NCBI RefSeq assembly: GCF_023715645.1
Contig: NZ_JAMBOP010000010.1
Span: 1-64,000, forward strand
DNA: 64,000 nucleotides
Reading direction: 5' to 3'
DNA from: Bacillus cytotoxicus
GTDB taxonomy: Bacteria > Bacillota > Bacilli > Bacillales > Bacillaceae_G
Part shown: positions 46,951 through 58,379 of the stretch, in pieces
How positions within the stretch are numbered: the first letter of the stretch is position 1
How the letters are laid out: each line of letters begins with the position of its first letter
Notes under the pieces: model-generated
Databases searched by the model: none
Told to the model about the DNA's origin: nothing
Seen by the model: the letters and a program-made list of their open reading frames with translations, nothing else
Position numbers and translations under genes: made by a program

Positions 46951-46975
46951 GTTGTGAATTCACGGCTTATTTTTT
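46949..46975 (+). terminator. Terminator after rnhB
   Basis: AAGTTGTG (46949-46956) pairs with CACGGCTT through two G-U pairs, then seven T. The stem uses bases of the rnhB stop codon. Confidence 0.7.
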
Positions 46976-47042
46976 TATTTTCGTATACTAACATTATTAT
47001 TTTTAAAAAAGAATAAAGCGATTTCAGTTTTCTGACACTTTA

Positions 47043-47072
47043 TTGTAGACAGCGTGCCAATCATTTTATACA
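47043..47072 (+). promoter_or_regulatory. Putative sucCD promoter
   Basis: TTGTAG (47043-47048), 18 bases, TATACA (47067-47072), 74 bases before sucC. Confidence 0.5.
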
Positions 47073-47145
47073 ATGGCAATGTAGTGTTTTAAAAACATTA
47101 AAAAAACTTTTCGAGTAAAACAGGAAAATAGGGGAGGATGGGACC

Positions 47146-48306
47146 ATGAATATCCACGAGTATCAGGGTAAAGAAGTCCTTAGAAACTATGGGGTAAGTG
47201 TTCCGAACGGGAAGGTTGCCTTTACAGTAGAAGAAGCTGTAGAAGCAGCGAAAGAATTAGGAACAAGTGTATGTGTAGTAAAAGCGCAAATTCATGCTGG
47301 CGGACGCGGCAAAGCTGGCGGTGTAAAAGTAGCAAAGAACTTAGATGAAGTTCGTACATATGCAGAAGAAATTCTAGGGAAAACACTTGTAACTCATCAA
47401 ACAGGTCCTGAAGGTAAAGAAGTAAAACGCTTACTTATCGAAGAAGGATGCGACATTAAAAAAGAATATTATGTTGGTCTTGTGTTAGATCGCGCGACTT
47501 CTCAAGTTGTGTTAATGGCGTCTGAAGAAGGCGGAACAGAAATTGAGGAAGTAGCAGAGAAAACACCAGAAAAGATCTTTAAAGAATATATTGATCCTGC
47601 AGTAGGCCTACAAGGCTTCCAGGCGCGTCGTATTGCGTTTAATATCAATATTCCAAACAAGCTTGTTGGCCAAGCTGTAAAGTTTATGATGGGCTTATAC
47701 CGTGCGTTTATTGAAAAAGATTGTTCTATCGCAGAAATTAACCCACTTGTTACAACAGGTGACGGAAAAGTTATGGCGTTAGATGCAAAATTAAACTTCG
47801 ATTCTAATGCTTTATATCGTCATAAAGATATTTTAGAGCTTCGTGATCTTGATGAAGAAGATCCGAAAGAAGTTGAAGCTTCTAAATATGACCTGAACTA
47901 TATTTCATTAGATGGAAACATTGGTTGTATGGTAAATGGTGCAGGACTTGCAATGGCAACGATGGACATTATTAAACATTATAGCGGTGACCCAGCTAAC
48001 TTCTTAGATGTTGGTGGCGGTGCAACAGCAGAAAAAGTTACAGAAGCTTTCAAAATTATTCTTTCTGATAAAAATGTAAAAGGTATTTTTGTTAACATTT
48101 TTGGCGGCATTATGAAATGTGATGTAATTGCAGAAGGTGTTATCGAAGCGACAAAACAAGTAGGTCTTGAATTACCTCTAGTTGTTCGTTTAGAAGGTAC
48201 AAATGTGGAGCTAGGAAAGAAAATTTTAAATGAATCTGGCTTAAATATTGTTGCAGCAGAATCTATGGCAGACGGTGCGCAAAAAATTGTTTCACTAGTA
48301 GGCTAA
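47146..48306 (+). CDS. sucC: Succinyl-CoA synthetase beta subunit (386 aa)
   Basis: With SucD, converts succinyl-CoA to succinate while making ATP or GTP in the TCA cycle. It starts [17 protein letters not shown]. The ATP-grasp domain (about 1-240) has [18 protein letters not shown] and NPLV; the CoA-ligase-like domain (about 245-385) contains [13 protein letters not shown] and [17 protein letters not shown]. Length is standard. Start: ATG 47146 after GGGGAGGATGGG. Confidence 0.97.
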   Translation: MNIHEYQGKEVLRNYGVSVPNGKVAFTVEEAVEAAKELGTSVCVVKAQIHAGGRGKAGGVKVAKNLDEVRTYAEEILGKTLVTHQTGPEGKEVKRLLIEEGCDIKKEYYVGLVLDRATSQVVLMASEEGGTEIEEVAEKTPEKIFKEYIDPAVGLQGFQARRIAFNINIPNKLVGQAVKFMMGLYRAFIEKDCSIAEINPLVTTGDGKVMALDAKLNFDSNALYRHKDILELRDLDEEDPKEVEASKYDLNYISLDGNIGCMVNGAGLAMATMDIIKHYSGDPANFLDVGGGATAEKVTEAFKIILSDKNVKGIFVNIFGGIMKCDVIAEGVIEATKQVGLELPLVVRLEGTNVELGKKILNESGLNIVAAESMADGAQKIVSLVG

Positions 48307-48326
48307 TAGAAAGCGGGGGAGAAGAA

Positions 48327-49229
48327 ATGAGCGTATTAGTTAATAAAGATACAAAAGTTATTGTACAAGGTATTACAGGTTCTCAAGGTTTATTCCATAC
48401 AAAACAAATGATTGAATACGGTACGAAAATTGTCGGTGGTGTAACGCCTGGTAAAGGTGGTACTGAAATCGAAGGTGTACCAGTATTTAATACAGTAGAA
48501 GACGCTGTAAAAGCGACAGGTGCAAACGCTTCTGTTGTATACGTTCCACCTGCTTTTGCTGCAGATGCAATTATGGAAGCTGTTGATGCAGAACTTGATT
48601 TAGTAGTCTGTATTACAGAAGGTATTCCTGTATTAGATATGGTAAATGTTAAAAAATATATGGATGGTAAAAAGACGCGTCTTCTTGGACCAAACTGTCC
48701 AGGTGTTATTACGCCAGATGAGTGTAAGATTGGTATTATGCCAGGATACATTCATAAAAAGGGTCATGTAGGTATCGTGTCTCGTTCAGGTACGTTAACT
48801 TATGAAGCTGTACATCAATTAACACAAGAAGGAATCGGCCAATCAACTGCAGTTGGTATCGGCGGGGACCCTGTTAATGGTACAAACTTCATTGATGCTT
48901 TGAAAGCATTCAATGAAGACGAAGAGACACATGCTGTTATTATGATTGGTGAAATCGGTGGAACGGCAGAAGAAGAAGCTGCTGAATGGGTAAAAGCGAA
49001 CATGACAAAACCTGTTGTCGGCTTTATTGGTGGCCAAACAGCACCTCCAGGAAAGCGTATGGGTCATGCAGGTGCGATTATTTCTGGTGGTAAAGGTACA
49101 GCTGCTGAAAAGATTAAAACAATGGAAGCATGCGGTATTAAAGTTGCTGAAACACCAGCTGTAATGGGCGAAACTTTAATTTCTGTTTTAAAAGAAAAAG
49201 GCTTATTTGAAACGTGTAAAAATTATTAA
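48327..49229 (+). CDS. sucD: Succinyl-CoA synthetase alpha subunit (300 aa)
   Basis: Binds CoA and carries the phospho-histidine. The CoA-binding Rossmann domain has [15 protein letters not shown] (about 14-28) and [10 protein letters not shown]; the catalytic His lies in [16 protein letters not shown] (about 246). The start ATG 48327 is 20 bases after sucC with GGGGGAGAAG. A strong terminator follows, separating it from dprA. Confidence 0.97.
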   Translation: MSVLVNKDTKVIVQGITGSQGLFHTKQMIEYGTKIVGGVTPGKGGTEIEGVPVFNTVEDAVKATGANASVVYVPPAFAADAIMEAVDAELDLVVCITEGIPVLDMVNVKKYMDGKKTRLLGPNCPGVITPDECKIGIMPGYIHKKGHVGIVSRSGTLTYEAVHQLTQEGIGQSTAVGIGGDPVNGTNFIDALKAFNEDEETHAVIMIGEIGGTAEEEAAEWVKANMTKPVVGFIGGQTAPPGKRMGHAGAIISGGKGTAAEKIKTMEACGIKVAETPAVMGETLISVLKEKGLFETCKNY

Positions 49230-49237
49230 TTATTTAG

Positions 49238-49271
49238 AAAGACACCTTCTATAAAAGAGGGTGTCTTTTAT
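49238..49271 (+). terminator. Terminator after sucD
   Basis: AAAGACACC (49238-49246) pairs with GGTGTCTTT (49260-49268). Confidence 0.88.
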
Positions 49272-49318
49272 CCCTTTTCCAGTTAACATAATTAAAATTA
49301 TGGGTAAGGAGAATGAAT

Positions 49319-50206
49319 ATGAAACGTGAAAGATTATTACATCTTCACTACTTCTTGGCAGATCAGTGGAAAGTACTGAAGCGTATATTAGCTATTGATC
49401 CTCAGTTATCGGATATTTATTCCTTTCAAGCTCCTCAAATTGAAAAATACCTTGGGTTATCTATACAAAAAGCCTCTGCACTTGTTTCTTATCTTCAAAA
49501 AACATCGCCCTCTTTTTACGTTCAACAATTACAAGAAGAACACGTCTTTTACATGACGATATGGGATGATGACTATCCAAGTTTATTGCGAGAAATCTCT
49601 GACCCACCATATGTTTTATATGGGAAGGGGAAAAAAGAATTATTGCAATGGTCAAAAAAAATAGCTGTTGTTGGAACGAGAAACCCTTCTTTATACGGTA
49701 AAGGAAGCATACAATCTATTTTACGACCGCTTATAAACAATGATTGGCTCATTGTGAGTGGTTTTGCAAATGGTATTGATACAATTGCTCATGAAATTGC
49801 TGTAGAACACCCTTTTATGACAATTGCAGTGCTAGGGCATGGTCTAAAATATATGTATCCAAAGAAGAATCAAATTTTTTATGAAAAATGGAAAGACCAA
49901 ATATTGCTCGTAACAGAGTATCCCCCGCATTACGCACCGCAAAAATGGTATTTTCCGAGGAGAAATCGTATTATAAGTGGACTTTGTCCAGGTGTTCTCG
50001 TAGTAGAAGCGAAAGCGCGAAGTGGTTCTCTAATTACAGCAGATTGCGCCCTAGAGCAAAATAGAGAAGTGTTTGCTATGCCGGGTCCTAATTATATTAA
50101 GAGTGCGGCTGGAACGAATCAACTCATCCAACAAGGAGCAAAATTAGTTCAATGTGCCGAAGAAGTGATAGAAGAACTTTCAAATTATAAAACGAATCCA
50201 TTTTAA
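49319..50206 (+). CDS. dprA: DprA/Smf, DNA-processing protein (295 aa)
   Basis: Loads RecA on incoming single-stranded DNA during transformation. The helical N-terminal part (1-75) is followed by the extended Rossmann fold: AVVGTRNPSLYGKGSI, GFANGIDTIAHEIA, YPPHYAPQKWYFPRRNRII and VEAKARSGSLITADCALEQN. The C-terminal winged-helix domain of longer DprA proteins is absent, as in B. subtilis. ATG 49319 is preferred over 49313 because AAGGAG is then properly spaced. Confidence 0.95.
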   Translation: MKRERLLHLHYFLADQWKVLKRILAIDPQLSDIYSFQAPQIEKYLGLSIQKASALVSYLQKTSPSFYVQQLQEEHVFYMTIWDDDYPSLLREISDPPYVLYGKGKKELLQWSKKIAVVGTRNPSLYGKGSIQSILRPLINNDWLIVSGFANGIDTIAHEIAVEHPFMTIAVLGHGLKYMYPKKNQIFYEKWKDQILLVTEYPPHYAPQKWYFPRRNRIISGLCPGVLVVEAKARSGSLITADCALEQNREVFAMPGPNYIKSAAGTNQLIQQGAKLVQCAEEVIEELSNYKTNPF

Positions 50207-50232
50207 GTTTTCGACGTATAGTTTATTGCTAT

Positions 50233-50370
50233 GTAGAAACAAAAGGAGCAGGCACTTGCTAACTACCTTGTGTTTTAAACCGCGCCCGTGGCAGAAAAAG
50301 GCCCTGACCGCTCCTATACATGGCCAGATGCTCTCTCGCGGCTAAAAAGAAAGGGGGTTTTCTTTCATTT
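50233..50370 (-). repeat. Family A repeat, copy 9
   Basis: On the minus strand: GCGAGAGAGCATCTGGCCATG, GGTCAGGGCC, CTGCCACGGGCGCGG, TTTAAAAC. One of two tandem copies between dprA and topA. Confidence 0.88.
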
Positions 50371-50414
50371 TCTCAACTTATATTTCTAAAGTTATCTATA
50401 TATCCTTGTCACGT

Positions 50415-50550
50415 AAAATAAAACATAACCCGCTCTTGCTATCTGCCTTGTGTTTTAAACCTCGCGTGTGGCAAAAAAAGGCCCTGACCGCTCCTATGCA
50501 TGGCCAGATGCTCTCGCTCACCTAAAAAGAATGGGTTTTATATCTTTTTT
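50415..50550 (-). repeat. Family A repeat, copy 10
   Basis: On the minus strand: GCGAGAGCATCTGGCCATGC, GGTCAGGGCC, TTGCCACACGCGAGG, TTTAAAAC. About 180 bp from copy 9, same orientation. Confidence 0.88.
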
Positions 50551-50640
50551 AAATTGAATTTATACAGTATATTTCATGTTTTTTATTAAGCAATTATTGA
50601 CAAATAGTAACTAGTCACTGTATGTTATATTCATTGTTGA

Positions 50641-50721
50641 TTGACAAAAATGAGAGAAATCAATAATATTAGTCAATAATCCTTCCAAAAAGGTCTTAGA
50701 AGCTTTTCGGAAGGAACTTTT
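50641..50721 (+). promoter_or_regulatory. topA promoter and leader hairpin
   Basis: TTGACA (50641-50646), 17 bases, TAATAT (50664-50669). A hairpin follows (CCTTCCAAAAAGG 50681-50693 with GCTTTTCGGAAGG 50702-50714) and then ACTTTTG, which could attenuate. A second TTGACA at 50598-50603 lacks a well-placed -10. Confidence 0.7.
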
Positions 50722-50770
50722 GTGTGAATAAAGATGAAGACTTGAATCCACCTCTTAAGGAGGCACTAGC

Positions 50771-52849
50771 ATGTCAGATTACCTTGTAATCGTGGAGTCG
50801 CCTTCTAAGGCGAAAACCATTGAAAAATATTTAGGGAAAAAATACAAAGTAGTCGCGTCTATGGGCCATGTTCGCGATTTACCTAAAAGCCAAACGGGGA
50901 TAGATGTGAAAAATAACTTCACCCCGAAATACATTACCATTCGTGGTAAAGGGCCTGTTTTAAAAGATTTGAAGACAGCGGCAAAAAAAGTAAAAAAAGT
51001 TTATCTCGCAGCCGATCCGGATCGCGAAGGAGAAGCGATTGCTTGGCACTTAGCTAATACGTTGAACGTAGATATAGAATCAGATTGCCGTGTTGTGTTC
51101 AATGAAATTACAAAAGATGCTATTAAAGAATCTTTTAAACATCCTCGTGCGATTGATATGGATTTAGTGGATGCACAGCAAGCAAGACGTGTGCTTGATA
51201 GGCTTGTTGGTTATAATATTAGTCCTTTATTATGGAAGAAAGTAAAAAAAGGTCTAAGTGCAGGTCGTGTGCAGTCAGTTGCAGTTCGTTTAATCATTGA
51301 CCGAGAAAAAGAAATTCAAGCGTTTATACCAGAAGAATTCTGGACAATTAAAACTGAATTTGTAAAAGGTAAAGAGACATTTGAAGCAGCCTTTTATGGG
51401 ATAAACGGGAAAAAAGTAGAATTAACAAATGAACAACAAGTAAATGAAATTATTGGAAAAATGCAGGAAAATGCTTTTTCAGTTGAAAATGTAACGAAAA
51501 AAGAACGGAAACGTAATCCGGCATTACCATTTACGACATCTTCTCTGCAACAAGAAGCTGCGAGAAAGTTAAATATGCGAGCAAAGAAAACGATGATGCT
51601 TGCGCAGCAACTTTATGAAGGTATTGATATTGGGAAGCAAGGAACAGTGGGTTTAATTACATATATGAGAACGGATTCAACGAGAATTTCAGAAACGGCA
51701 CAGCAAGAATCACGTTCTTATATTGAAGAGGCATTTGGTGCAGACTACATCGGAACACAAAAAAAGAAAGAAACGAAAAAAGCAAACGCACAAGATGCAC
51801 ATGAGGCAATTCGCCCATCATCTATTTTGCGTAAGCCAGACGAACTAAAAAGTTACTTGAGCCGTGACCAATATCGTTTATATAAACTGATTTGGGAGCG
51901 ATTTGTTGCAAGTCAAATGGCATCTGCTATAATGGATACCGTTACAGCAACACTTGTAAATAATTCTGTTCAATTTCGTGCGCATGGATCTGTTGTCAAG
52001 TTTCCGGGCTTTATGAAGGTGTATGTGGAATCAAAAGATGACGGGACAGAAGAGAAGGATAAAATGTTACCGGCCTTAGAAATAGGAGAAACGGTCTTCT
52101 CTAAGGATGTCGAACCGAAACAACACTTTACGCAGCCACCACCACGTTATACGGAGGCACGTTTAGTAAAAACGTTAGAAGAACTTGGGATTGGTAGACC
52201 ATCTACATATGTGCCGACGCTAGAAACAATTCAAAAACGTGGGTATGTAGGGTTAGACAATAAGCGATTTGTTCCGACTGAACTTGGCGAAATTGTAACC
52301 GAACTTATTTTAGAGTTTTTCCCTGAAATTATTAATATCGAGTTTACCGCTAATATGGAGCAAAATCTTGATGAAGTGGAAGAAGGGAAAGCAAATTGGG
52401 TACAAATTGTTGATGATTTCTACAAAGAGTTTGAACCGCGTTTAGAAAAAGCGGAGAAAGAAATGCGCGAAGTAGAAATTAAAGATGAACCCGCTGGAGA
52501 AGACTGTGAACTGTGCGGTAATCCGATGGTCTTCAAAATGGGAAAATTCGGGAAGTTCACAGCGTGTTCTAATTTCCCGGAATGCCGGAATACAAAACCG
52601 ATTGTAAAAGAAATCGGTGTTACATGTCCAAAATGTAATGAAGGTCAAATTATTGAACGACGGAGCAACAAAAAGAAACGTCTTTTTTACGGCTGTGGGA
52701 CATATCCAGAGTGTGACTTTGTTTCTTGGGATAAACCAATTGGTCGAAAATGTCCAAAGTGTGAAGGTATGCTCGTTGAGAAGAAGTTGAAAAAAGGCGT
52801 TCAAGTACAGTGTATTTCTTGTGATTATGAAGAAGAACAACAAATGTGA
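50771..52849 (+). CDS. topA: DNA topoisomerase I (692 aa)
   Basis: Relaxes negative supercoils by a single-strand cut. The TOPRIM domain begins [18 protein letters not shown] and has [12 protein letters not shown] (82-93). The active-site Tyr298 is in [12 protein letters not shown]. Three zinc-ribbon Cys4 modules end the protein (CELCGNP...CSNFPEC; CPKCNEG...CGTYPEC; CPKCEGM...CISC). Length is typical. Start: ATG 50771 after AAGGAGGCACTAGC. Confidence 0.97.
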   Translation: MSDYLVIVESPSKAKTIEKYLGKKYKVVASMGHVRDLPKSQTGIDVKNNFTPKYITIRGKGPVLKDLKTAAKKVKKVYLAADPDREGEAIAWHLANTLNVDIESDCRVVFNEITKDAIKESFKHPRAIDMDLVDAQQARRVLDRLVGYNISPLLWKKVKKGLSAGRVQSVAVRLIIDREKEIQAFIPEEFWTIKTEFVKGKETFEAAFYGINGKKVELTNEQQVNEIIGKMQENAFSVENVTKKERKRNPALPFTTSSLQQEAARKLNMRAKKTMMLAQQLYEGIDIGKQGTVGLITYMRTDSTRISETAQQESRSYIEEAFGADYIGTQKKKETKKANAQDAHEAIRPSSILRKPDELKSYLSRDQYRLYKLIWERFVASQMASAIMDTVTATLVNNSVQFRAHGSVVKFPGFMKVYVESKDDGTEEKDKMLPALEIGETVFSKDVEPKQHFTQPPPRYTEARLVKTLEELGIGRPSTYVPTLETIQKRGYVGLDNKRFVPTELGEIVTELILEFFPEIINIEFTANMEQNLDEVEEGKANWVQIVDDFYKEFEPRLEKAEKEMREVEIKDEPAGEDCELCGNPMVFKMGKFGKFTACSNFPECRNTKPIVKEIGVTCPKCNEGQIIERRSNKKKRLFYGCGTYPECDFVSWDKPIGRKCPKCEGMLVEKKLKKGVQVQCISCDYEEEQQM

Positions 52850-52900
52850 GCCTAACAGCTCACATTTTTTTCGGGAAATGCAAAAAGAAAGGTGAGATAC

Positions 52901-54205
52901 ATGACAACACAAGTAGTAAACGTAATTGGTGCAGGACTCGCAGGAAGTGAAGCAGCTTATCAAATCGCAAAGCGCGGTGTTCAAGTAAGGTTATATGAAA
53001 TGCGTCCAGTAAAACAAACACCAGCTCATCATACAGATAAATTTGCTGAGCTTGTATGCAGCAACTCGCTTCGTGCAAATACATTAACAAACGCGGTTGG
53101 TGTAATTAAAGAAGAAATGCGTTGTATGGATTCTATTATTATTCGCGCAGCAGACGAATGTGCAGTACCAGCAGGCGGTGCGCTTGCTGTGGACCGCCAC
53201 GAATTTGCGGCTAAAGTAACGGAATATGTGAAAAATCACCCGAACGTAACGGTAATCAATGAAGAAATTACAGAAATTCCAGAAGGGCCTACTGTAATTG
53301 CAACAGGTCCTCTAACTTCGTCAAATCTAGCAGCACAACTGAAAGAGCTAACAGGTGAGGATTATTTTTACTTCTATGATGCAGCAGCGCCAATTGTAGA
53401 AAAAGACAGCATTGATATGGAGAAAGTATATTTAAAATCCCGTTATGACAAAGGGGAAGCGGCATATTTAAACTGTCCGATGACAGAGGAAGAATTCAAC
53501 CGTTTTTATGATGCGTTAATTGCTGCAGAAACAGTGCCATTAAAAGAATTTGAGAAAGAAGTTTTCTTTGAAGGGTGTATGCCGGTAGAGGTCATGGCAA
53601 GCCGTGGTAGACAAACGTTATTATTTGGACCAATGAAACCAGTCGGATTAGAAGATCCAAAAACAGGGAAAACGCCGTATGCAGTTGTTCAATTGCGTCA
53701 AGATGATGCAGCGGGAACGTTGTACAATATTGTTGGCTTTCAAACACACTTAAAATGGGGGCAGCAAAAAGAAGTATTACAATTGATTCCTGGATTAGAA
53801 AATGCAGAAATCGTACGTTATGGTGTAATGCATCGTAATACGTTTATTAATTCACCGAAATTACTTCGTCCAACGTACCAATATAAAAATCGTGATGATT
53901 TATTCTTTGCAGGACAAATGACTGGGGTAGAGGGATATGTAGAATCAGCTGCTTCTGGCTTGTTAGCAGGTGTAAATGCAGCGCGTCTTGTCAAAGGCGA
54001 AGAACCAGTTGTTTTACCAGCAGTAACAGCAATGGGGAGCATGGCAAATTACATTACAACAACGAATGCGAAAAACTTCCAACCGATGAACGCGAATTTT
54101 GGGCTATTTGTACCGTTAGAAAAGAAAATTAAAAAGAAACAAGAACGTAATGAAGCATATGCAAATCGTGCATTGGAAACAATTCGGAATTTTGTAAATA
54201 TTTAG
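52901..54205 (+). CDS. trmFO: TrmFO, folate-dependent tRNA m5U54 methyltransferase (434 aa)
   Basis: Makes m5U54 (ribothymidine) in tRNA with methylene-tetrahydrofolate and FAD. The FAD loop is [19 protein letters not shown] (about 9-27). The [38 protein letters not shown] and [20 protein letters not shown] blocks are diagnostic. ATG 52901 with AAAGGTGAG is preferred over GTG 52892. Older name gid. Confidence 0.96.
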   Translation: MTTQVVNVIGAGLAGSEAAYQIAKRGVQVRLYEMRPVKQTPAHHTDKFAELVCSNSLRANTLTNAVGVIKEEMRCMDSIIIRAADECAVPAGGALAVDRHEFAAKVTEYVKNHPNVTVINEEITEIPEGPTVIATGPLTSSNLAAQLKELTGEDYFYFYDAAAPIVEKDSIDMEKVYLKSRYDKGEAAYLNCPMTEEEFNRFYDALIAAETVPLKEFEKEVFFEGCMPVEVMASRGRQTLLFGPMKPVGLEDPKTGKTPYAVVQLRQDDAAGTLYNIVGFQTHLKWGQQKEVLQLIPGLENAEIVRYGVMHRNTFINSPKLLRPTYQYKNRDDLFFAGQMTGVEGYVESAASGLLAGVNAARLVKGEEPVVLPAVTAMGSMANYITTTNAKNFQPMNANFGLFVPLEKKIKKKQERNEAYANRALETIRNFVNI

Positions 54206-54218
54206 TCAAATTTCTTGC

Positions 54219-54258
54219 AAAGGCTACTAAATTGTGATACGATTTAGTAGCCTTTATT
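54219..54258 (+). terminator. Terminator between trmFO and codV
   Basis: AAAGGCTACTAAAT (54219-54232) pairs perfectly with ATTTAGTAGCCTTT (54242-54255). It ends just before the codV Shine-Dalgarno sequence (GGGGTGA). Confidence 0.88.
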
Positions 54259-54270
54259 GGGGTGAAGATT

Positions 54271-55176
54271 ATGAATGAAGATGTGAATAAAATGTTACAA
54301 TTATTCGTCGGATATTTACAAATTGAAAGAAATTATTCAAAATATACAATTGCAAGTTATCAAAACGATGTAGAACATTTTATACAATTTATGAAGCGAG
54401 AAGGTATTTTGACTTTTGAGGATGTTACGTATACTGATGTTCGTTTATATTTAACAACTTTGCATAATGAAAAGTTAGCAAGGAGGTCTGTAGCGCGAAA
54501 AATCTCGAGTTTGCGAAGCTTGTATCGCTTTTTGATGCGTGAAGGATATCGGGAAGATAATCCATTTGCACTTGCCGCACTCCCCAAAAAAGAATGGTCA
54601 ATACCAAAATTTTTGTACAATGAAGAGTTAGAAAAGCTATTTGAAGTTTCGGATACTTCTAAACCGCTAGGACAACGAGATCAAGCATTATTAGAACTTA
54701 TGTATGCGACGGGGATTCGTGTAAGCGAATTCGTGAATATTCAGCTTACGGATATTGACTTCTCAACAGGTGCGATTTTGGTGACGGGAAAAGGAAAGAA
54801 ACAACGCTATGTTCCTTTCGGTAGTTATGCACAAGATGCTTTGCTAACTTACATAGAAAATGGGAGAAAACAACTGGAGAAAAAATCGCAAGAACACTCG
54901 CAAATGGTGTTTTTGAATGCGAAAGGCACACCGCTAACTGATCGAGGAGTTCGATATATTTTAAATGAACTAATAAAAAAAACATCCCTTACAATGCATA
55001 TAAGCCCCCATATGTTAAGGCATACATTTGCAACTCATATGTTAAATGAAGGGGCAGATTTAAGGGCTATACAAGAATTGTTAGGGCATGAAAATTTATC
55101 GGCGACACAAATTTATACGCATGTTTCAAAAGAAAGATTACGATCGGTTTACATGATGCACCATCCTCGCGCATAA
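54271..55176 (+). CDS. codV: Tyrosine recombinase XerC/CodV (301 aa)
   Basis: With RipX/XerD, resolves chromosome dimers at dif. The N-terminal SAM-like core-binding domain (about 1-90) is followed by the catalytic domain with R150 (ATGIRVSE), K174, H247, R250 (HMLRHTFATH), H273 (LGHENLSATQ) and the nucleophile Y282 (IYTHV). All residues are intact. It heads codV-clpQ-clpY-codY. ATG 54271 fits GGGGTGA; the frame opens at GTG 54262. Confidence 0.95.
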   Translation: MNEDVNKMLQLFVGYLQIERNYSKYTIASYQNDVEHFIQFMKREGILTFEDVTYTDVRLYLTTLHNEKLARRSVARKISSLRSLYRFLMREGYREDNPFALAALPKKEWSIPKFLYNEELEKLFEVSDTSKPLGQRDQALLELMYATGIRVSEFVNIQLTDIDFSTGAILVTGKGKKQRYVPFGSYAQDALLTYIENGRKQLEKKSQEHSQMVFLNAKGTPLTDRGVRYILNELIKKTSLTMHISPHMLRHTFATHMLNEGADLRAIQELLGHENLSATQIYTHVSKERLRSVYMMHHPRA

Positions 55177-55374
55177 ATTGCTACTAAAAGTTATAAAGTG
55201 AATTTACTATCTAGTGGAGGAGATTCTTCTTCTTTCTCGCTAATAGTTAGGTGTACCAATTGAGCTCTTGCAGGTAGTTAACTCCTAAGTATCTTTTTGA
55301 TTTGTCGGAATTTTGAGGTTGGAGTTTAAGCACCTGTTAGCAGCAGGATAAAAACAAATAAAGGAGTTTTTTCT

Positions 55375-55917
55375 ATGGGAAACTTCCATGCTACAACGAT
55401 ATTTGCGGTTCACCATAATGGAGAATGTGCAATGGCTGGTGACGGGCAAGTTACACTTGGGAATGCTGTTGTTATGAAGCATACAGCTCGTAAAGTTCGA
55501 AAGTTATTCCATGGCAAAGTGTTAGCTGGTTTTGCAGGTTCTGTGGCTGATGCTTTTACACTATTTGAGATGTTTGAAGGGAAGCTTGAGGAATACAATG
55601 GTAATTTACAGCGAGCTGCGGTAGAAATGGCAAAACAGTGGCGGGGAGATAAGATGCTTCGCCAACTAGAGGCAATGTTAATTGTTATGGATAAAAATAC
55701 GATGTTGCTTGTTTCAGGGACAGGTGAAGTGATTGAACCTGATGATGGCATTTTAGCAATTGGTTCTGGTGGGCATTACGCACTTGCAGCGGGACGCGCT
55801 TTAAAACAACATGCAGGTTCTCATTTCACAGCAAGAGAAATTGCGAAGGCGAGTTTAGAAATCGCTAGCAACATTTGTGTATATACAAACGAAAATATTA
55901 TTGTGGAAGAACTGTAG
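55375..55917 (+). CDS. clpQ: ClpQ/HslV, protease subunit (180 aa)
   Basis: The peptidase of the two-part ATP-dependent protease with ClpY. N-terminal nucleophile fold: [23 protein letters not shown] and [49 protein letters not shown]. In B. subtilis the protein starts MSSFHATT and uses Ser2; here it starts MGNFHATT, so Ser2 is absent and Thr6/Thr7 must be considered. Start: ATG 55375 after AAAGGAGTT. The 198-base gap after codV shows nothing firm. Confidence 0.95.
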   Translation: MGNFHATTIFAVHHNGECAMAGDGQVTLGNAVVMKHTARKVRKLFHGKVLAGFAGSVADAFTLFEMFEGKLEEYNGNLQRAAVEMAKQWRGDKMLRQLEAMLIVMDKNTMLLVSGTGEVIEPDDGILAIGSGGHYALAAGRALKQHAGSHFTAREIAKASLEIASNICVYTNENIIVEEL

Positions 55918-55939
55918 AACTGTAAGGGAGGCATTTCAT

Positions 55940-57337
55940 ATGCATTTACATTTTACTCCGCGACAAATTGTAGAAAAATTAGATCAATATATTATTGGTC
56001 AAAAAGATGCGAAAAAAGCAGTTGCAGTGGCGCTTAGAAATCGTTATCGCCGCAGTAAATTGGAAGAAGGACTTCGCGATGAAATTGCACCGAAAAATAT
56101 TTTAATGATTGGACCGACAGGGGTCGGGAAAACAGAAGTGGCGCGTCGCATTGCAAAGCTTGTTGGGGCTCCTTTTATTAAAGTAGAGGCAACCAAATTT
56201 ACAGAAGTAGGCTATGTTGGCCGTGATGTTGAATCGATGGTTCGTGATCTTGTAGAAACTTCTGTTCGAATTGTAAAAGAAGAAAAAATGATTCATGTTA
56301 AAGACAAAGCGGAAGAGCAAGCTAATCAACGAATTGTTGAAATTTTAGTACCACATAAACAAAAAGAATCAGGATTTAAAAATCCATTAGAAATGTTATT
56401 TGGCGGATATCAAAATCAAAACACTGCTCCAACATCGGAAAAACAGGATGAGAGAGAAGTGGAGCAAAAAAGAACAGAAGTAGAGAAACAGCTTGCTGCT
56501 GGTTTACTAGAAGACGAAATGATTACAATTGAAGTGACAGAACTGCAATCATCTATGTTTGATATGCTCCAAGGTACGGGAATGGAACAGATGGGCATGA
56601 ATTTTCAAGATGCACTTGGAAGTTTTATGCCGAAAAAAACGAAAAAACGGAAACTTTCTGTAAAAGAAGCAAGAAAAGTCTTGACAAATGAAGAAGCACA
56701 GCGCTTAATTGATATGGATGAAGTTACACAAGAAGCCGTTTATCGTGCTGAACAACTTGGGATTATTTTTATTGATGAGATTGACAAAATTGCTGGTAAA
56801 CAATCGAATAGCGTTGATGTATCACGTGAGGGCGTGCAGCGAGACATCTTACCGATTGTGGAAGGATCGACTGTTGTGACAAAATATGGACCGATAAGAA
56901 CAGATTATGTTTTATTCATTGCAGCGGGCGCTTTTCATATGTCAAAGCCGTCAGATTTAATTCCGGAACTGCAAGGAAGGTTTCCAATCCGCGTAGAGTT
57001 GACGAAATTGTCAGCAGACGATTTTGTGAAAATTCTAGTGGAACCAGATAATGCTTTAGCGAAACAATATATAGCACTATTGGAAACTGAAGGTATAGAA
57101 ATTGAATTTTCTGACGAAGCTATTCGTAAGATTGCCGAGATTGCCTATCAAGTCAATCAAGATACAGATAATATTGGAGCAAGAAGGCTCCATACTATTA
57201 TGGAAAAACTTCTTGAAGATTTATCATTTGAAGCATCTGAAATTACGTTAGAAAAGGTAACGATAACACCTCAGTATGTAGAGGAAAAATTAGCGACGAT
57301 TGCTAAAAATAAAGATGTGAGCCAGTTTATTTTGTAA
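55940..57337 (+). CDS. clpY: ClpY/HslU, ATPase subunit (465 aa)
   Basis: The AAA+ unfoldase of ClpQY. It starts [20 protein letters not shown]; Walker A is [13 protein letters not shown] (about 57-69), the pore loop is VGYVGRDVE (about 90), a variable I domain covers about 110-245, and Walker B is [11 protein letters not shown] (about 258). The C-terminus ends KDVSQFIL, which docks into the peptidase. ATG 55940 with AAGGGAGGC is chosen; the open frame extends back into clpQ. Confidence 0.96.
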   Translation: MHLHFTPRQIVEKLDQYIIGQKDAKKAVAVALRNRYRRSKLEEGLRDEIAPKNILMIGPTGVGKTEVARRIAKLVGAPFIKVEATKFTEVGYVGRDVESMVRDLVETSVRIVKEEKMIHVKDKAEEQANQRIVEILVPHKQKESGFKNPLEMLFGGYQNQNTAPTSEKQDEREVEQKRTEVEKQLAAGLLEDEMITIEVTELQSSMFDMLQGTGMEQMGMNFQDALGSFMPKKTKKRKLSVKEARKVLTNEEAQRLIDMDEVTQEAVYRAEQLGIIFIDEIDKIAGKQSNSVDVSREGVQRDILPIVEGSTVVTKYGPIRTDYVLFIAAGAFHMSKPSDLIPELQGRFPIRVELTKLSADDFVKILVEPDNALAKQYIALLETEGIEIEFSDEAIRKIAEIAYQVNQDTDNIGARRLHTIMEKLLEDLSFEASEITLEKVTITPQYVEEKLATIAKNKDVSQFIL

Positions 57338-57413
57338 TAGTATCATCAGGTGACTCGCCCTAGTTTCCAAGTGATTAAAACTATGTGAATAATGTGTAGG
57401 AGGAAATTTAGAA

Positions 57414-58193
57414 ATGGAATTATTAGCAAAAACAAGAAAATTAAATGCGTTATTACAGAGCGCAGCAGGGAAACCAGTAAACTTTAGAGAAATGGCTGAC
57501 ACAATGTGTGAAGTAATTGAAGCGAACGTGTTTATTGTAAGTCGTCGCGGAAAATTATTAGGATATGCAATTCACCAACAAATCGAAAACGACCGCATGA
57601 AGCAAATGCTTGCTGAGCGTCAGTTCCCAGAAGAATATACAAAGAACTTATTTAATGTAACTGAAACATCTCCAAACTTAGAAGTAAACAGTGAGTATAC
57701 AGCGTTCCCTGTAGAAAACAGAGAGTTATTTGGTCAAGGGTTAACAACTATTGTACCAATCGTTGGCGGTGGTGAGCGTCTAGGTACATTAGTATTAGCA
57801 CGTCTTGGTCAAGAATTTTTAGATGATGATTTAATTCTTGCTGAATATAGTTCTACTGTAGTAGGTATGGAAATTCTACGTGAAAAAGCGGAAGAAATTG
57901 AAGAAGAAGCACGTAGTAAAGCGGTTGTACAAATGGCAATTAGCTCATTATCATACAGTGAACTAGAAGCAATTGAGCATATTTTCGAAGAGTTAAATGG
58001 AACAGAAGGTTTACTTGTTGCAAGTAAAATTGCTGATCGTGTAGGTATTACACGTTCTGTAATTGTAAACGCACTCCGCAAGTTAGAAAGTGCTGGTGTA
58101 ATTGAATCTCGTTCTTTAGGTATGAAAGGAACATACATCAAAGTATTAAATGACAAGTTTTTACATGAGCTTGCGAAACTAAAAACGAACTAA
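57414..58193 (+). CDS. codY: CodY, GTP/branched-chain amino-acid sensor (259 aa)
   Basis: The global nutrient repressor of low-GC Gram-positives; activated by GTP and Ile/Leu/Val. The GAF domain (about 1-155) starts [21 protein letters not shown]; the winged helix (about 168-255) has [32 protein letters not shown]. The sequence is almost fully conserved in Bacillus. Start: ATG 57414 after AGGAGGAAATTTAG. In B. subtilis the flagellar cluster follows; here rpsB is the next gene. Confidence 0.97.
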   Translation: MELLAKTRKLNALLQSAAGKPVNFREMADTMCEVIEANVFIVSRRGKLLGYAIHQQIENDRMKQMLAERQFPEEYTKNLFNVTETSPNLEVNSEYTAFPVENRELFGQGLTTIVPIVGGGERLGTLVLARLGQEFLDDDLILAEYSSTVVGMEILREKAEEIEEEARSKAVVQMAISSLSYSELEAIEHIFEELNGTEGLLVASKIADRVGITRSVIVNALRKLESAGVIESRSLGMKGTYIKVLNDKFLHELAKLKTN

Positions 58194-58208
58194 TTTCAAT
58201 AGACTAAG

Positions 58209-58241
58209 AGCTCTTCTGTGTAGTACAGAAGAGCTTTTTTT
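58209..58241 (+). terminator. Terminator after codY
   Basis: AGCTCTTCTGT (58209-58219) pairs perfectly with ACAGAAGAGCT (58225-58235), then six T. Confidence 0.94.
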
Positions 58242-58279
58242 AGTAGGAGTAGCATATATAAATACAAGTTAAAAAACGG

Positions 58280-58378
58280 ATATCCCCCCTTTTTTAGGAG
58301 TGGGTGAGAGGAACTAGCCGTGCATAGAAGCGGTCAGGGTCTTTTTCTGCCACGTGCGCAGTGAAAATCAGTGCAGGT
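58280..58378 (+). repeat. Family A repeat, copy 11
   Basis: GGGTGAGAGGAACTAGCCGTGC, GGTCAGGGTC and CTGCCACGTGCGC. Adjacent to the family B copy that follows. Confidence 0.85.
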
Positions 58379-58379
58379 T

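Noticed and set aside
47000-47145. A carbon-catabolite (CcpA) site before sucC
   Set aside because: No stretch matched the cre consensus well enough by eye.
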